A stretch of 64,000 bases of DNA from the NCBI GenBank assembly GCA_023614405.1, contig CM042694.1, forward strand, positions 134,979,711 to 135,043,710. Reading direction: 5' to 3'. The translations under genes were made by a program, and so were the position numbers. Source of the DNA: Avena insularis. Taxonomy: Eukaryota; Streptophyta; Magnoliopsida; Poales; Poaceae. Below the pieces are notes generated by a model. That model was not told the DNA's origin. It was given only the letters and a program-made list of their open reading frames with translations, and did no database searches. Below, piece after piece: positions 11,540 to 21,596 of the stretch (positions are counted from its first letter, which is position 1; each line of letters begins with the position of its first letter).

Positions 11540-14173
11540 AGTCCAATATTTGGCATTCATGACTTTGTCATATTAACTTTGGTTGCATGACGTGGCTAGC
11601 CAATATGAGTTTAATTCCGAAATTTACCACTGTCAAAGGTTCTAAGTGCCAAGTTTGTGTGCAAGCAAAGCAACCCCACAAGTCCCATACGGCTACGGAA
11701 CCGAGAAACTTAGCACCACTAGAACTTATACATTCAGATCTTTGTGAGATGAATGGTGTGTTGACAAGAGGTGGGAAAAGATACTTTATGATGTTGATTT
11801 ATGACTCCACTAGATACTGCTATGTGTATCTTCTGAAATCTAAAGATGAAGCTTTGAATTACTTCAAAAAACTATAAAGCTGAAGCAGAAAACCAACCTG
11901 ATCTTAAAATCAAGCGGTTAAGGTCGGATCATGGTGGAGAGTACTTTTCAAATGAATTTGATCTATTCTGTACGGAACATGGTATTATCCATGAGAGGAC
12001 GCCTCCCTACTCACCTCAGTCAAATGGGGTGGCCGAAAGAAAGAACCACACCCTAACTAATTTGGTTAACGCCATGTTAGATACATCGGGTCTTTCCAAG
12101 GAATGGTGGGGGAGGCGCTAATGACTGCGTGTCATGTCCTAAACCGTGTTCCCGTAAAGGATAAAACCATGACTCCATTTGAGGAATGGGAGAATAAAAT
12201 GCTTAAACTCTCTTACTTACGAACTTGGGGATGTTAGGTGAAAGTCAATATTCCAATACCCAAGAAGCGAAAGCTTGGACCAAAAATCGTGGATTGTGTT
12301 TTCCTGGGATATGCTTTTCATAGCATTGGCTATAGATTTTTGATAGTAAAATCTGAGGTATCTGACATGCATGTTGGTACTATTATGGAGTCGAATGATG
12401 CGACTTTCTTTGAGGACATCTTTCCCATGAAAGGTATGTCAAGCTCATCAACTCAGGAGATGACTAGTTCATCTAGTCAGGAATTAGTTATAATTCCTGA
12501 ACCCACTATGCCGATAGAACACTATGATGATCCAGTGGAGGACGACAATGAAGCTCCTAAAAGGAGCAAGAGACAAAGGACCGCAAAGTCATTTGGTGAT
12601 GATTTCATTGTGTAACTTGTGGATGATACTCCCACTTCTATTTTAGAAGCCTATGCATCTCAAGATGCTGACTACTAGAAAGAAGTTGTCCGTAGTGAGA
12701 TGGATTCCATCTTAGCGAATGGAACTTGGGAGGTCACTGATCATCCTTATGGGTGCAAACCTATAGGATGTAAGTGGGTGTTCAATAAAAAGCTAAGACC
12801 TGATGGTACTATTGAAAAGTACAAGGCACGTCTTGTAGCCAAGGGTTATATCCAGAAAGAAGGTGAAGACTTCTTCGATACCTACTCACATGTTGCCAGA
12901 TTGACCACGATTCGAGTACTACTATCCTTGGCTGCCTCACATGGTCTTCTCGTTCATCAAATGGACCTTAAGACGACTTTTCTAAATGGAGAGCTAGATG
13001 AGGAAATTTATATGGAGCATCCTGATGGATTTGTAGTAGATGGTCAAGAAGGAATGGTGTGTAAGTTAGTGAAGTCTTTATATGGTCTTAAGCAAGCTCC
13101 TAAGCAGTGGCACGAGAAGTTTGAAAGAACTTTAACCACTGAAGACTTTGTTGTAAACGAAGCTAATAAGTGTGTGTACTATCGCCATGGTAGGGGCGAG
13201 GGAGTTATTGTGTGTCTCTATGTCGATGACATATTGATATTTGGGACCAACCTCGCTGTTATTGAGGAGGTCGAAGAGTTCATATCTCGTTGCTTTGATA
13301 TGAAGGACTTGGGAGTGGCGGATGTAATCTTAAACATCAAGCTACTGAAGGATGACAATGGTGGGATTACACTGCTTCAGCCCCACTATGTGGAAAAGAT
13401 ATTGAGTCGCTTTGGGTATAGCGACTGCAAATCTTCTCCAACGCCTTATGATTCGAGTGTGCTACTTCGAAAGAATCGAAGGAATGCTAAAGATCAATTG
13501 AGATATTCTCAAATTATTGGATCGCTCATGTATTTAGCCAGCGCTACGAGGCCTGACATCTCCTTTGCTGTAAGCAAACTAATTCGATTTGTGTCAAATC
13601 TTGGAGATGATCATTGGCATGCTCTTGAGAGAGTTCTGCGCTATTTGAAAGGCACTGCGAGTTATGGTATTCACTATAATGGGTATCCTCGAGTACTTGA
13701 GGGTTATAGTGATTCAAACTGGATATCTGATGCTGATGAGATTAAGGCTACAAGTGGTTATTTGTTTACACTTGGTGGTGGCACTATTTCCTGAAAGTCT
13801 TGAGCAGACCATCTTAACAAGGTCAACTATGTAAGTAGAACTCACAGCATCAGACACAACCACTGTTGAAGCAGAGTGGCTTCGTGAGCTCCATATGGAC
13901 TTACCTATGGTTGGAAAACCAATACCCGCCATCCCGATGAACTGTGATAATCAAACTGTGATCATCAAAGTAAACAGTTCTAAGGATAATATGAAGTCAT
14001 CAAGGCATGTGAAGAGGAGATTAAAATCTGTTAGGAAACTGAGAAACTCCGGACTTATTACGTTGGATTATATCCAAACATCTAAGAACTTGGCAGATCC
14101 CTTCACAAAGGGTTTATCACGTAATGTGATAGATAATATATCGAGGGAGATGGGTTTGAGACCCACACATTGA
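11540..14173 (+). pseudogene. Copia integrase, reverse transcriptase and RNase H, broken
   Basis: The frame has shifted relative to gag. 11587-11877 holds the HHCC-side KCQVC motif and the first integrase Asp (LIHSDLCE). Further on are RSDHGGEYF (about 11925) and NGVAERKNH (about 12024), the remaining D and E of the DDE core, after a frame break. 12700-13794 (364 codons) is an intact stretch of reverse transcriptase with YVDDILIF near 13220 and the RNase H start EGYSDSNW near 13700. A stop at 13792 and a frameshift precede the last RNase H part, 13895-14173 (DNQT..., ADPFTKGLSR). At least four breaks make it inactive. Confidence 0.88.
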
Positions 14174-14727
14174 GTTGTTCGTAGTGGTAAACCACTCTAT
14201 GTGATCGGAGATCACGTGAATTAGAGCTGGGAGACAAGCTGTTGATCAGCTGAGAGGAGAGTATGCCCATATTATATTTACATCTCCATAAAGATGCAAT
14301 TCTCTATTATTCTGCATGACAGATTGATATTTATCTTAATGTGTTCTAAGTAGCTTTTCGAAGCAGAGATGTTGTCCTGCAGAACATCTATTGAGGAACA
14401 TACCTATATGAGTCTGACTGTCAAACGTCGCAGTCCGTGAGAGTTGGGTGCTCTCTAATAAACTCATGAAAGGCCCAGGAGTATGACGCATAAGCTTCAA
14501 ACCGTAGGGAAGCCCTGCGGCATCCCTGTACTGGTCTAGATTTTGTGTTAAACTAGTGTGCAAAAAACTTGTAGTTCAAGGCATAGTCCACTATTCAAGT
14601 TGCTAGCTAGTGTAGCATGAAGTTTAACGTGGAAGTTCAACTTAACAGTCTTCACTACACACCGGTATATAAAACAATATTCTGGAATGAAAATGAGGTG
14701 ATATGTCAATGAGACTTTGTGGAGGAT

Positions 14728-15668
14728 TGTTGGAATTTCATGAGTTTTGGGTTATTGCTCATTAGACAAATTCTGAAATTCTCTTTGGCACATTTGTGCA
14801 TGGCAGCTTATAGTTGTGCTAGTGGTGCTAAATTTTAGTCCCATATTACTAGTTGAGTGAGAGTTACACCTCCTTATATACTAGGCTGTTCCACCACTCA
14901 CTAAGGTGTGAGAAGAAGAGCAGCTCTCGCGCATTTCTCCTCCGACGCCGCCCGCCTCGCCTCGTCACGACGCGCGCGCGCGCCGCGGGTTGCGGGAATC
15001 TCGCCGAGCCGAGCTTTATTTTTGCTAGTCAGGAAAATTAATCATAGATTAATTATGAGTCATTAACGGACACGTTAATTAGTCAGTCGTTTCCAGTCTT
15101 TATGGGACGTTACCGACTCGGACATAGACTGAGTCCCACGATCTCCCTGACCTGCACTATATAAACCTCCGCGTTTAACCTAATCGGCACGACCTACACA
15201 AGCGTCTCCTTCCAGTCTATTGCGTCGCCGCCTTCGTCTTCCCCATCCCAGCTTGCGGCGTGCACCGCAGATCGGGACAGTAGGCCTCCGGAACCCCGCC
15301 TTCTTGTGAACCTATACGGGTGAGGGACGATCAGGTTTTTGGGGAGCGCTTCCGCGCGACTACTGACGCCATCACGGACGAGGACTTCTTCCCGGACATC
15401 AGCAACCTCTACATGAACGACATGGCCGACGACGCTGCTGCCACCGCTGCTGCCGCTGCTCTACCGTACGTAATACTGAACTTTCTATTTTAGATTCTCC
15501 TAGAGTTCCTTATTCTAGCGTTTGGTGTAGATATGATACGTTTAACTTATTTAGATGCAATCTGTTCATCTACTTTGTTAATCTGCATGATTAGTTTCGG
15601 TGCTATATGTATGAACATGTTTTATTAGTTTATTATTCGGATTAAATCATATGGTTATATTTTCAACA
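14728..15668 (+). repeat. 3' LTR of the Copia element
   Basis: This 941-bp copy of the LTR follows a polypurine tract (ACTTTGTGGAGGAT, 14714-14727). It starts TGTTGGAATTTC, ends TTTTCAACA and is followed by the target duplication CTTTG. Between the end of pol (14173) and this LTR there is about 550 bp without a gene. Confidence 0.93.
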
Positions 15669-15774
15669 CTTTGTTGATGAGGCGGTTTTCTCACCCGCCG
15701 CCACCAGTAGTCGTTGCAGCTCAGGCGCGTACTCCCGCGCCGCTCAGTCTGCTACGGAGGCAGCTCCCTCCTGG

Positions 15775-16062
15775 ATGTCGGAGGCCGCCATGGTCTGCTG
15801 CGGAGGCCGCTCGGTCAGCTACCGCACGCCCTCCTCGCCCGACCTCCTCCTCCTTCCCGCTGACAAGATCACACTCGTCTCGCCCGTGCTCCTCCTCATG
15901 CCGTGCTCGCCCGCCGGAGGGGTCAGGAAGCAGGGCCTTCCCGTCGCGAGAGCCAACAAGTATTCTGTCATATTCGACGCGGGAAGCTCTGGCAGCCGCG
16001 TGCATGTCTTCCGCTTCGATGGCAACCTGGATCTCGTTCACATTGGCACCCCATGTCTGTAG
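15775..16062 (+). pseudogene. captured 5' coding fragment of an apyrase (GDA1/CD39 nucleoside phosphatase)
   Basis: The 95-codon frame ends in a segment with [15 protein letters not shown] at residues 67-81, which is apyrase conserved region 1, the first phosphate-binding loop of the ENTPDase/apyrase family. A hydrophobic stretch at residues 33-42 ([10 protein letters not shown]) matches the N-terminal membrane anchor of plant apyrases. After LDLVHIG (residue 91) the similarity stops and the frame closes in four codons, as expected if the copy ends near an exon border. Full apyrases are about 450-500 residues, so no activity is possible. It lies inside Harbinger-like inverted repeats. Whether it is transcribed cannot be told. 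Confidence 0.78.
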
Positions 16063-16249
16063 CAAAATAGAACTTCCGGTTGGGTGCACAGGCGGACAAC
16101 GACGGGAGCCGATGGAGCCGCATTTCGGATAAAAACAGACGTTTTGGTGTCCTATTTGCTCCTCCCGCTGAGGATGCTCTGAAAACGTTGAAAGTTGATG
16201 ATGGAGAGAGTGTACAAGCGAGCATCAGGCCTGAGGTTTCACGCGACAC

Positions 16250-16380
16250 TATCTTTTTTTTTCGAAACCCAGTACAAACATGAACGCTCACAAATACACG
16301 CAGACGCTCACGAGTACATATATACACTGACCTCTACGAACACTCTACCGCTGCACTTACCCTCTCTAGTACTACTGCAC
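16250..16380 (+). repeat. short dispersed repeat fragment upstream of the ATPase-like gene
   Basis: The segment begins with a T-run and CGAAACCCAGTACAAACATG and continues with CTCACAAATACACGCAGACGC. The same kind of sequence, more complete, recurs at 19782-19990 in the same orientation. The type is common in Triticeae DNA; it could be the 3' part of a non-LTR element. Confidence 0.55.
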
Positions 16381-16795
16381 ATTGTGGGAACGGCATCCAG
16401 AGCCAGGTGCGCGGTAGGATTCCATGGTAAAATCGCCCTCGGGCCCACGCGGTTCCGTAGTTACTATACGATAAAATGTCACATCAGCTCCATCACGGCA
16501 CCAAGCATATGAAACAACAGAAAAGACAAAATGGGGCCGGCTCTCGTGGAGGAACCGAGTCGAACACAAGAAAAGAAAACAGGCGGGCCCACCCGTCATC
16601 ACTCTTTAACACATGCCCGTACAACTGACCTCAGGGCCCCAGCGACTTCTGCCTTGACGTCGAACAGCACGCTCGCTCTCAAGACGCATGCACGGCCGCA
16701 CCCACCGATCAAACCAAGCCATCCATCCATCGTGCTTTCGCATGCATGCTTGGCAATTTGGTCCGACAATCTGACCCAGTCGTCGATCTGGCGCC
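16381..16795 (+). promoter_or_regulatory. presumed promoter and leader of the ATPase-like gene
   Basis: These 415 bases contain no convincing coding frame. The start codon at 16796 lies in GCGCCATGGCC, a strong plant start context. No clear TATA box is seen in the last 200 bases; a weak CATATATACAC lies farther up at 16316-16326 inside the repeat fragment. Confidence 0.3.
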
Positions 16796-19483
16796 ATGGC
16801 CGCGGCGGTAATCTCTGTGGCCGCCACAGCCGCCGCCGACAGCAACGTCGAGTTCTTCAAGTGCCTCGTGAAGGAGAAGCTAATCGAGCTCTTCCGCCAG
16901 CTTGGTGGCGGCGTTGGCATCGCCGCCAGGCTCGCGTCCCACGCGGAGCGCGGCATCCGCGGGGACAGCGCCAACGTGCGCCACCGGAAGGAGGTGTACG
17001 GCGAGAACACCTACACGAGGCCAAAACCTAAGAGTTTCCTCGGCCACGTTCGGGTCGCGCTCAGCGACGTCTTCTTCCTCGCGCTCCTCGCCTGCTCCGC
17101 CGTCTCCCTCGTCTTGGGCGTCAAGCAGCACGGTCTCAGGGACGGCTGGTACGAAGGCGTCATCAGCTTCCTCGCCAACCTCCTCGTCTCGGGCGTGACC
17201 GCGCTCATCAGCTACAGACAAGCCAAGCGGGACGAGAAGCTCGCCAGCGAGGCCGCCAACATCGCCGTCCCCGTCGTCCGCGCCGACCGGAGGCAGGAGG
17301 TCTCGATATTCGATGTGGTCGTCGGCGACGTGGTGGTGCTTAAAATCGGAGACGCCGTGCCGGCGGACGGGGTGTTCCTCGAGGGGAACGGCCTGCAGGT
17401 GGACGAGTCGAGCTTGACCCGCGAGCCACGCCCGGTCGAGATCGACGCGGAGAAAAACCCTTTCCTCATGTACGGCGTGAAGGTCGTCGACGGCCACGGC
17501 TCGATGCTCGTCATCGCTGTCGGCGCAGACACCGCGTGGGGCGAGCTGATGCGCAGCAGCTCCACGCTGAACAGAAACAGCGGCCCGACCACGCTCCAGG
17601 GGCGCCTCGATGGCCTGACATCAGCCATCGGCAAGATCGGCGTCGCTGTCGCGCTGGTCGTCTTTACGGTGCTCACCGCGCGCCACCTCACCGGCAGTAC
17701 AACGGGAAAGCCGCCGCTGTTAGACAAGGGCATCCCGCTCGCGGCGACGCTGATGCTCACCTTCTCCATGAAGCGGCTCGTGAAGGATAACGCGCTGGTG
17801 AGCCGTCTGTCGGCGTTGGAGACTATGGGGTCGGTCACGGTGATATGCGCCGAGGCCCGAACGCTCATGCTGAACAAGATGAAGGTGGCCGAGTTCTGGG
17901 TCGGCACTGACCAGCCTGGAGCAGCCACGGCGATGGCCGCTAGTGTCGTCAGCTTGCTCTGCCAAGGAGCCGGGCTCAACACCACCGGAAGCCTGTACTG
18001 GCCGGACAACGTATCGCCGCCGGAGATATGTGGCAGCCCGACGGAGAAGGCACTTCTGTCGTGGGCCGTGGAGTACTTGGGCATGGACGCCGACTCGTTG
18101 AAGAGGAGATGCAAGGTGGTACGTGTCGAGGCGTTCAACTCCCACAAGAAGTGCAGCGGCGTGATAACCAGGGACAACACCACCGGCGCCGTTGTCGCGC
18201 ACCGGAAAGGCGCCGCGGAGATCGTCTTGGCGAATTGCTCGATGTATGCTGGCACTGACGGAGCGACGAGCGAACTCGGCTTCGAGCAGAGGAAGAAGCT
18301 TGAGAAGGTCATCGATGACATGGCGGTGGGAGGCCTCAGGTGCCTCGCCTTTGCGTACAAGGAAGTCGACGGCGACCTATCAATGGTCGACGACGAGGGA
18401 CTGACATTGCTGGGCTTGGTCGGCTTGAAAGACTCGTGCCGACCAGATGTCAAGGCCACCATTGAAGCTGTCAGGAAGGCCGGCGTCGCCGTGAAGATGG
18501 TCACCGGTGACAACATACTCACGGCCCGCGCGATCGCCAGGGAATGCGGCATAATATCCAGCAACGACGACCCCGAAGGCGTCGTAATCGAGGGGCACGA
18601 GTACCAGGCCATGTCGATCGTCCGGCAGCTCGAGATAGCCGACAAGGTCAGCGTCATGGGGAGGGCACAGCCCCTGGAGAAGCTGTTGCTGGTGCAGCGG
18701 CTAAGGCAGATGGGCCACGTGGTGGCCGTGACCGGCGACGGCCCCAACGACTGGCCGGTGCTCAAAGAGGCCGACATCGGGCTATCCATGGGCATTCAGG
18801 GCACCGATGTCGCCAGGGACTTCATCATCTTCAACGACAGGTTCGACACGGTGGTGAAGGCCACCCGATGGGGACGCACCGTCTACAGCAACATCCAGAA
18901 GTTCATCCAGTTCCAACTCACCGTCAACGTCACTGCTCTCTGCGTCGACATCGTGTCCGCGATCACCATGGGAAGTACTCCTCTGACCACCGTGCAGCTC
19001 ATGTGGGTGAACACGGTGATGGGCACAGGGAGCGCTGTGGCGCTGGCCGTGGACAGCCCCACCGTGGCGCTCATGAACCGCCCGCCCATCGCCCGCACGG
19101 CTCCACTCATCAGCAACGCCATGTGGCGCAACCTCGCCGCGCAGGCGGCCTTCCAGATCGCCGTGCTTCTGGCGCTCCAGTACCTTGCCAAGGTTAGCGA
19201 CACCATGATCTTCAACGTGTTCGTGCTCTGCCAGGTGTTCAACGAGTTTAACGTCCGGGAGGTCGAGAAGAAGAACGTCCTCGAAGGGGTGCTCGAGAAG
19301 AACGGGATGTTCCTCGTCATCGTCGCCGTGACGCTCGTGCTGCATGTAATGGCCGTGGAGGTGCTCACGAGGTTTGCCGGCAACGAGAGGCTGGGCTTGG
19401 GGCAGTGGGGCGTATGCCTCGCAATCGCCGCCGTGTCGTGGCCTATCGGCTGGGCCGTCAAGTTCATCCCCCTGCCGGTGTAG
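16796..19483 (+). CDS. type IIB P-type Ca2+-ATPase-like protein, probable pseudoenzyme
   Basis: An intronless 895-codon ORF, GC-rich, reads through a complete plasma-membrane-type (ACA) Ca2+-ATPase fold. Family members that resemble it, such as ACA12/13, are intronless and about 1020 residues. Ten membrane segments can be drawn: TM1 about 92-109, TM2 121-140, TM3 280-297, a shortened TM4 near 313-323, TM5-TM6 706-752 and TM7-TM10 780-893. Conserved parts are the nucleotide-domain KGAAE (471-475), TGDN (570-573) and a C-terminal SWPIGW segment. Hallmarks are changed: TGES is TREP (208-211), PEGLP is DKGIP (310-314), DKTGT is replaced by EAR-T with one residue missing (353-356), GDGTNDAP is GDGPNDWP (647-654) and the TM6 MDT is MGT (742-744). 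Loss of the phosphorylated Asp predicts no transport. About 35-40 residues around TM3-TM4 are absent. The frame shows no stop or frameshift, so it is either a young pseudogene or a retained pseudoenzyme. Confidence 0.85.
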   Translation: MAAAVISVAATAAADSNVEFFKCLVKEKLIELFRQLGGGVGIAARLASHAERGIRGDSANVRHRKEVYGENTYTRPKPKSFLGHVRVALSDVFFLALLACSAVSLVLGVKQHGLRDGWYEGVISFLANLLVSGVTALISYRQAKRDEKLASEAANIAVPVVRADRRQEVSIFDVVVGDVVVLKIGDAVPADGVFLEGNGLQVDESSLTREPRPVEIDAEKNPFLMYGVKVVDGHGSMLVIAVGADTAWGELMRSSSTLNRNSGPTTLQGRLDGLTSAIGKIGVAVALVVFTVLTARHLTGSTTGKPPLLDKGIPLAATLMLTFSMKRLVKDNALVSRLSALETMGSVTVICAEARTLMLNKMKVAEFWVGTDQPGAATAMAASVVSLLCQGAGLNTTGSLYWPDNVSPPEICGSPTEKALLSWAVEYLGMDADSLKRRCKVVRVEAFNSHKKCSGVITRDNTTGAVVAHRKGAAEIVLANCSMYAGTDGATSELGFEQRKKLEKVIDDMAVGGLRCLAFAYKEVDGDLSMVDDEGLTLLGLVGLKDSCRPDVKATIEAVRKAGVAVKMVTGDNILTARAIARECGIISSNDDPEGVVIEGHEYQAMSIVRQLEIADKVSVMGRAQPLEKLLLVQRLRQMGHVVAVTGDGPNDWPVLKEADIGLSMGIQGTDVARDFIIFNDRFDTVVKATRWGRTVYSNIQKFIQFQLTVNVTALCVDIVSAITMGSTPLTTVQLMWVNTVMGTGSAVALAVDSPTVALMNRPPIARTAPLISNAMWRNLAAQAAFQIAVLLALQYLAKVSDTMIFNVFVLCQVFNEFNVREVEKKNVLEGVLEKNGMFLVIVAVTLVLHVMAVEVLTRFAGNERLGLGQWGVCLAIAAVSWPIGWAVKFIPLPV

Positions 19484-19644
19484 CATGTTGCACGTGCTAC
19501 GTACTGCTCCTGTCCTGGGCATAGAGAACAGTGAGGGTCTGTCTCTCCCTCCCCGAGCCTTCCTTCTCAGATAGTATTTCTCTTAGATTTGATTTCAAAC
19601 TTGGAGTCATCCAAATGTCCTACTATATGTACATCATGGACTCT

Positions 19645-19689
19645 GCTTACTCTCGTTCGTAAAATATTATTATTTTTTCGAGAGTAAGC
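19645..19689 (+). terminator. 11-bp inverted repeat downstream of the ATPase-like gene
   Basis: GCTTACTCTCG (19645-19655) and CGAGAGTAAGC (19679-19689) are perfect complements with a 23-nt AT-rich spacer. It lies about 160 bases after the stop codon and would fold in a 3' UTR. It could equally be a trace of a small insertion, so the terminator label is tentative. Confidence 0.4.
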
Positions 19690-19781
19690 GAATCGTGTAA
19701 CTTGATGTATAGAAGGCAGAATGTTATATACCAACATTAGTTCCATGTGGAACAGATAATGAAAAGATTACTTTCTCACTA

Positions 19782-19990
19782 TGACCTTTTATTTAGAAAC
19801 CAAATAAAGACTCAGACACTCACAAATACACACATACACTCACCCCTATGAACGTACATACGCATACCTACCCTATGAGCACTTTCGAAATACTGAGTTT
19901 AAGAGACTGGTCTGATGGCTCTTGAGATTGACGAAGTCACTACAGGCGTCTCACCGTCGACGGGATCATCGCCTTCCACTGAAAAATATT
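19782..19990 (+). repeat. dispersed repeat, longer copy
   Basis: It contains CACTCACCCCTATGAACG, TATGAGCAC and TCTTGAGATTGACGAAGTCA, a word order common in Triticeae intergenic DNA. It shares its first part with 16250-16380, so two copies flank the ATPase-like gene in the same orientation. Its origin (non-LTR 3' end or MITE) is unresolved. Confidence 0.55.
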
Positions 19991-20636
19991 TCGCCTTTTA
20001 TGAAACACCAAAGCGATAAACATAGAGTTTGGACTTTGGTGGGCTAGGTACCACTGCCCTCCTAACGCTACAAGAAAAATTGGTTTTTACAACGGATGAT
20101 TTTCGTGGCTAAAATGTCTTCTACGACGGATGGCTTCGTGGTAAAAGCCCGTCACAAATGAATCTACCACGTTTTTTTTTCGACCGTGGCGGATCGCACT
20201 CTTCAGCCACGGAAACTTGTTCCGTCGTAGATCCGTTCGTCACCGCGTTGACTGCCGACGTCATGCAAACTACCATGTGTCAAACGCCGTTAACAGCCAG
20301 TTACCGCCGTTACCAGTCACAGAAGCCGTGGTAGAAAACAGGCGCAGCCAAGGCCTGCTAATTATTAATTGGATCGTCCCATTAGGAGAGCCAAATAAGA
20401 AGACGATTCATTACTGTTTCGTCCTGCACTATTTGAAATGAGCACATTAGTGCAGTCCACTACGACCTGTAAAATTTTAGGCATGTTATTGTTTTGGCCT
20501 ATATAAGGCCCACCTTAGTCCAATACTGTGCGACACATTAGCGGCCTGTGCCAAGTCGGTGCTGGTACTGCTAAGGCTTGCGATCGGCCTGTCACTGTTC
20601 TTATTGCCAAGTCGGTGCTGGTACTGCTAAGGTGTG

Positions 20637-20980
20637 TTACTGTTTCGGACGTTTACTGTCCTGGCCTTTTATTATTCTTGCCTTCTACTATTTAGGCCCA
20701 TGCATTTTTTGTCCTTTCGCGTTCATGCGGCCTACTACGATCCTAGCATATTACTGTTCTGGACTATTACTATTATGACATGTTACTGTTCTAGCTTATT
20801 ACTGTTTTGGCATGTTACTTCCTTGGCATGCACTGTTATTTTTTTCGCATGTTATTGTTATTTCATGTTGATGTTCTGGCCTATTACCGTCCTAGCCTAT
20901 TACTGTTCTGGTCTGCTCCTGTTCTGGCCTGTTATTGTTCTGATCTGTTACTGTTCTGGCATGTTACTGTTATTAGAGTC
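20637..20980 (+). repeat. 16-bp minisatellite
   Basis: Degenerate 16-bp units of the form CCTATTACTGTTCTGG follow one another. The clearest run is at 20879-20976, with TCTGCTCCTGTTCTGG and CCTGTTATTGTTCTGA among the units. A 28-bp word around TGCCAAGTCGGTGCTGG is also duplicated at about 20549 and 20606. The apparent 82- and 133-codon frames here only reflect the repeat. Confidence 0.8.
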
Positions 20981-21596
20981 CGCCTGTGGGTCGACCCATT
21001 ACTTTTACGGTCTTTTACAGTTTCGGCCTTTCTGAAGCCCATGTCAATATCATAAAAGATGTATAATTGGCGAGCAGCCCAATACAAGACGGGCCAATAA
21101 CAAGCCCGATATTGTTCCGTAATCGAGATGGATGTGGCAGTTAAGGTACCGCCTACCGCCATGTGTGGATGGTGTCAACTAAATTCCAATATGGCCTATG
21201 CGATTTAACTAAATATTATATCAGCTGTAAACTTCTTAAAATTATTACATATTATCAACTCAAGGGAAAGAAAATTCAACATTTCAGTTGACAATCGAGA
21301 TTGATCCCATAGATAGCAGAGTCCTCAGTTTGTTTTCTTGATCTATCACATGCATCTCCTTTTTGAGTGTGACAACTACATTGGAAAACCACCTTGAGAC
21401 ATGATCTTGTAGCCCTTCTTTGGTGACGATAACAATAATTGCAGTCTGAAACTAAGTAATAATAAATTAATACATCAAACAAGGCAAACTACTCATTTGA
21501 CTGATATGACAGGAGTTATGAATCGGAGTTTACTACTAGTCAATGATTCAATTATCGACCAACACGTCAAAAAAAATGCAAACAAGCATTAAACAA

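Larger units (their letters stand above)
9220..15668 (+). mobile_element. complete but inactive Copia retrotransposon, TSD CTTTG
   Basis: Two LTRs (9220-10199 and 14728-15668) with TGTTGG..CAACA ends bound gag and pol in the order protease, integrase, reverse transcriptase, RNase H. That order defines Copia. The 5-bp target duplication CTTTG is present at 9215-9219 and 15669-15673. In-frame stops and frameshifts disable the polyprotein. The LTRs have diverged, including loss of several GCT-type codon repeats from the 3' copy, so the insertion is old relative to an identical-LTR element. Confidence 0.93.
8867..16179. mobile_element. Harbinger-like element carrying an apyrase fragment, split by a Copia insertion
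   Basis: The left end reads GAGCATCTGAGCGGGAG. The reverse complement of the right end (16179 leftwards) reads GAGCATCCTCAGCGGGAG. These are near-identical terminal inverted repeats. The flanking triplets are TAA (8864-8866) and TGA (16180-16182), compatible with a mutated 3-bp PIF/Harbinger target duplication. Without the Copia element and one copy of its target duplication (9220-15673), the element would be only about 860 bp, too short for a transposase, so it is non-autonomous. Its cargo is the apyrase segment at 15775-16062. The 8867-9219 part holds no convincing coding frame; it is pyrimidine-rich and could be promoter or leader sequence of the captured gene. Confidence 0.6.

Noticed and set aside
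17212..18795. 527-codon open frame on the minus strand
   Set aside because: It is a shadow of the GC-rich ATPase-like ORF, which has clear family similarity on the plus strand. The antisense product shows no domain.
20578..21055. Leu/Phe/Tyr-rich frames that look like membrane proteins
   Set aside because: They are translations of the 16-bp minisatellite.
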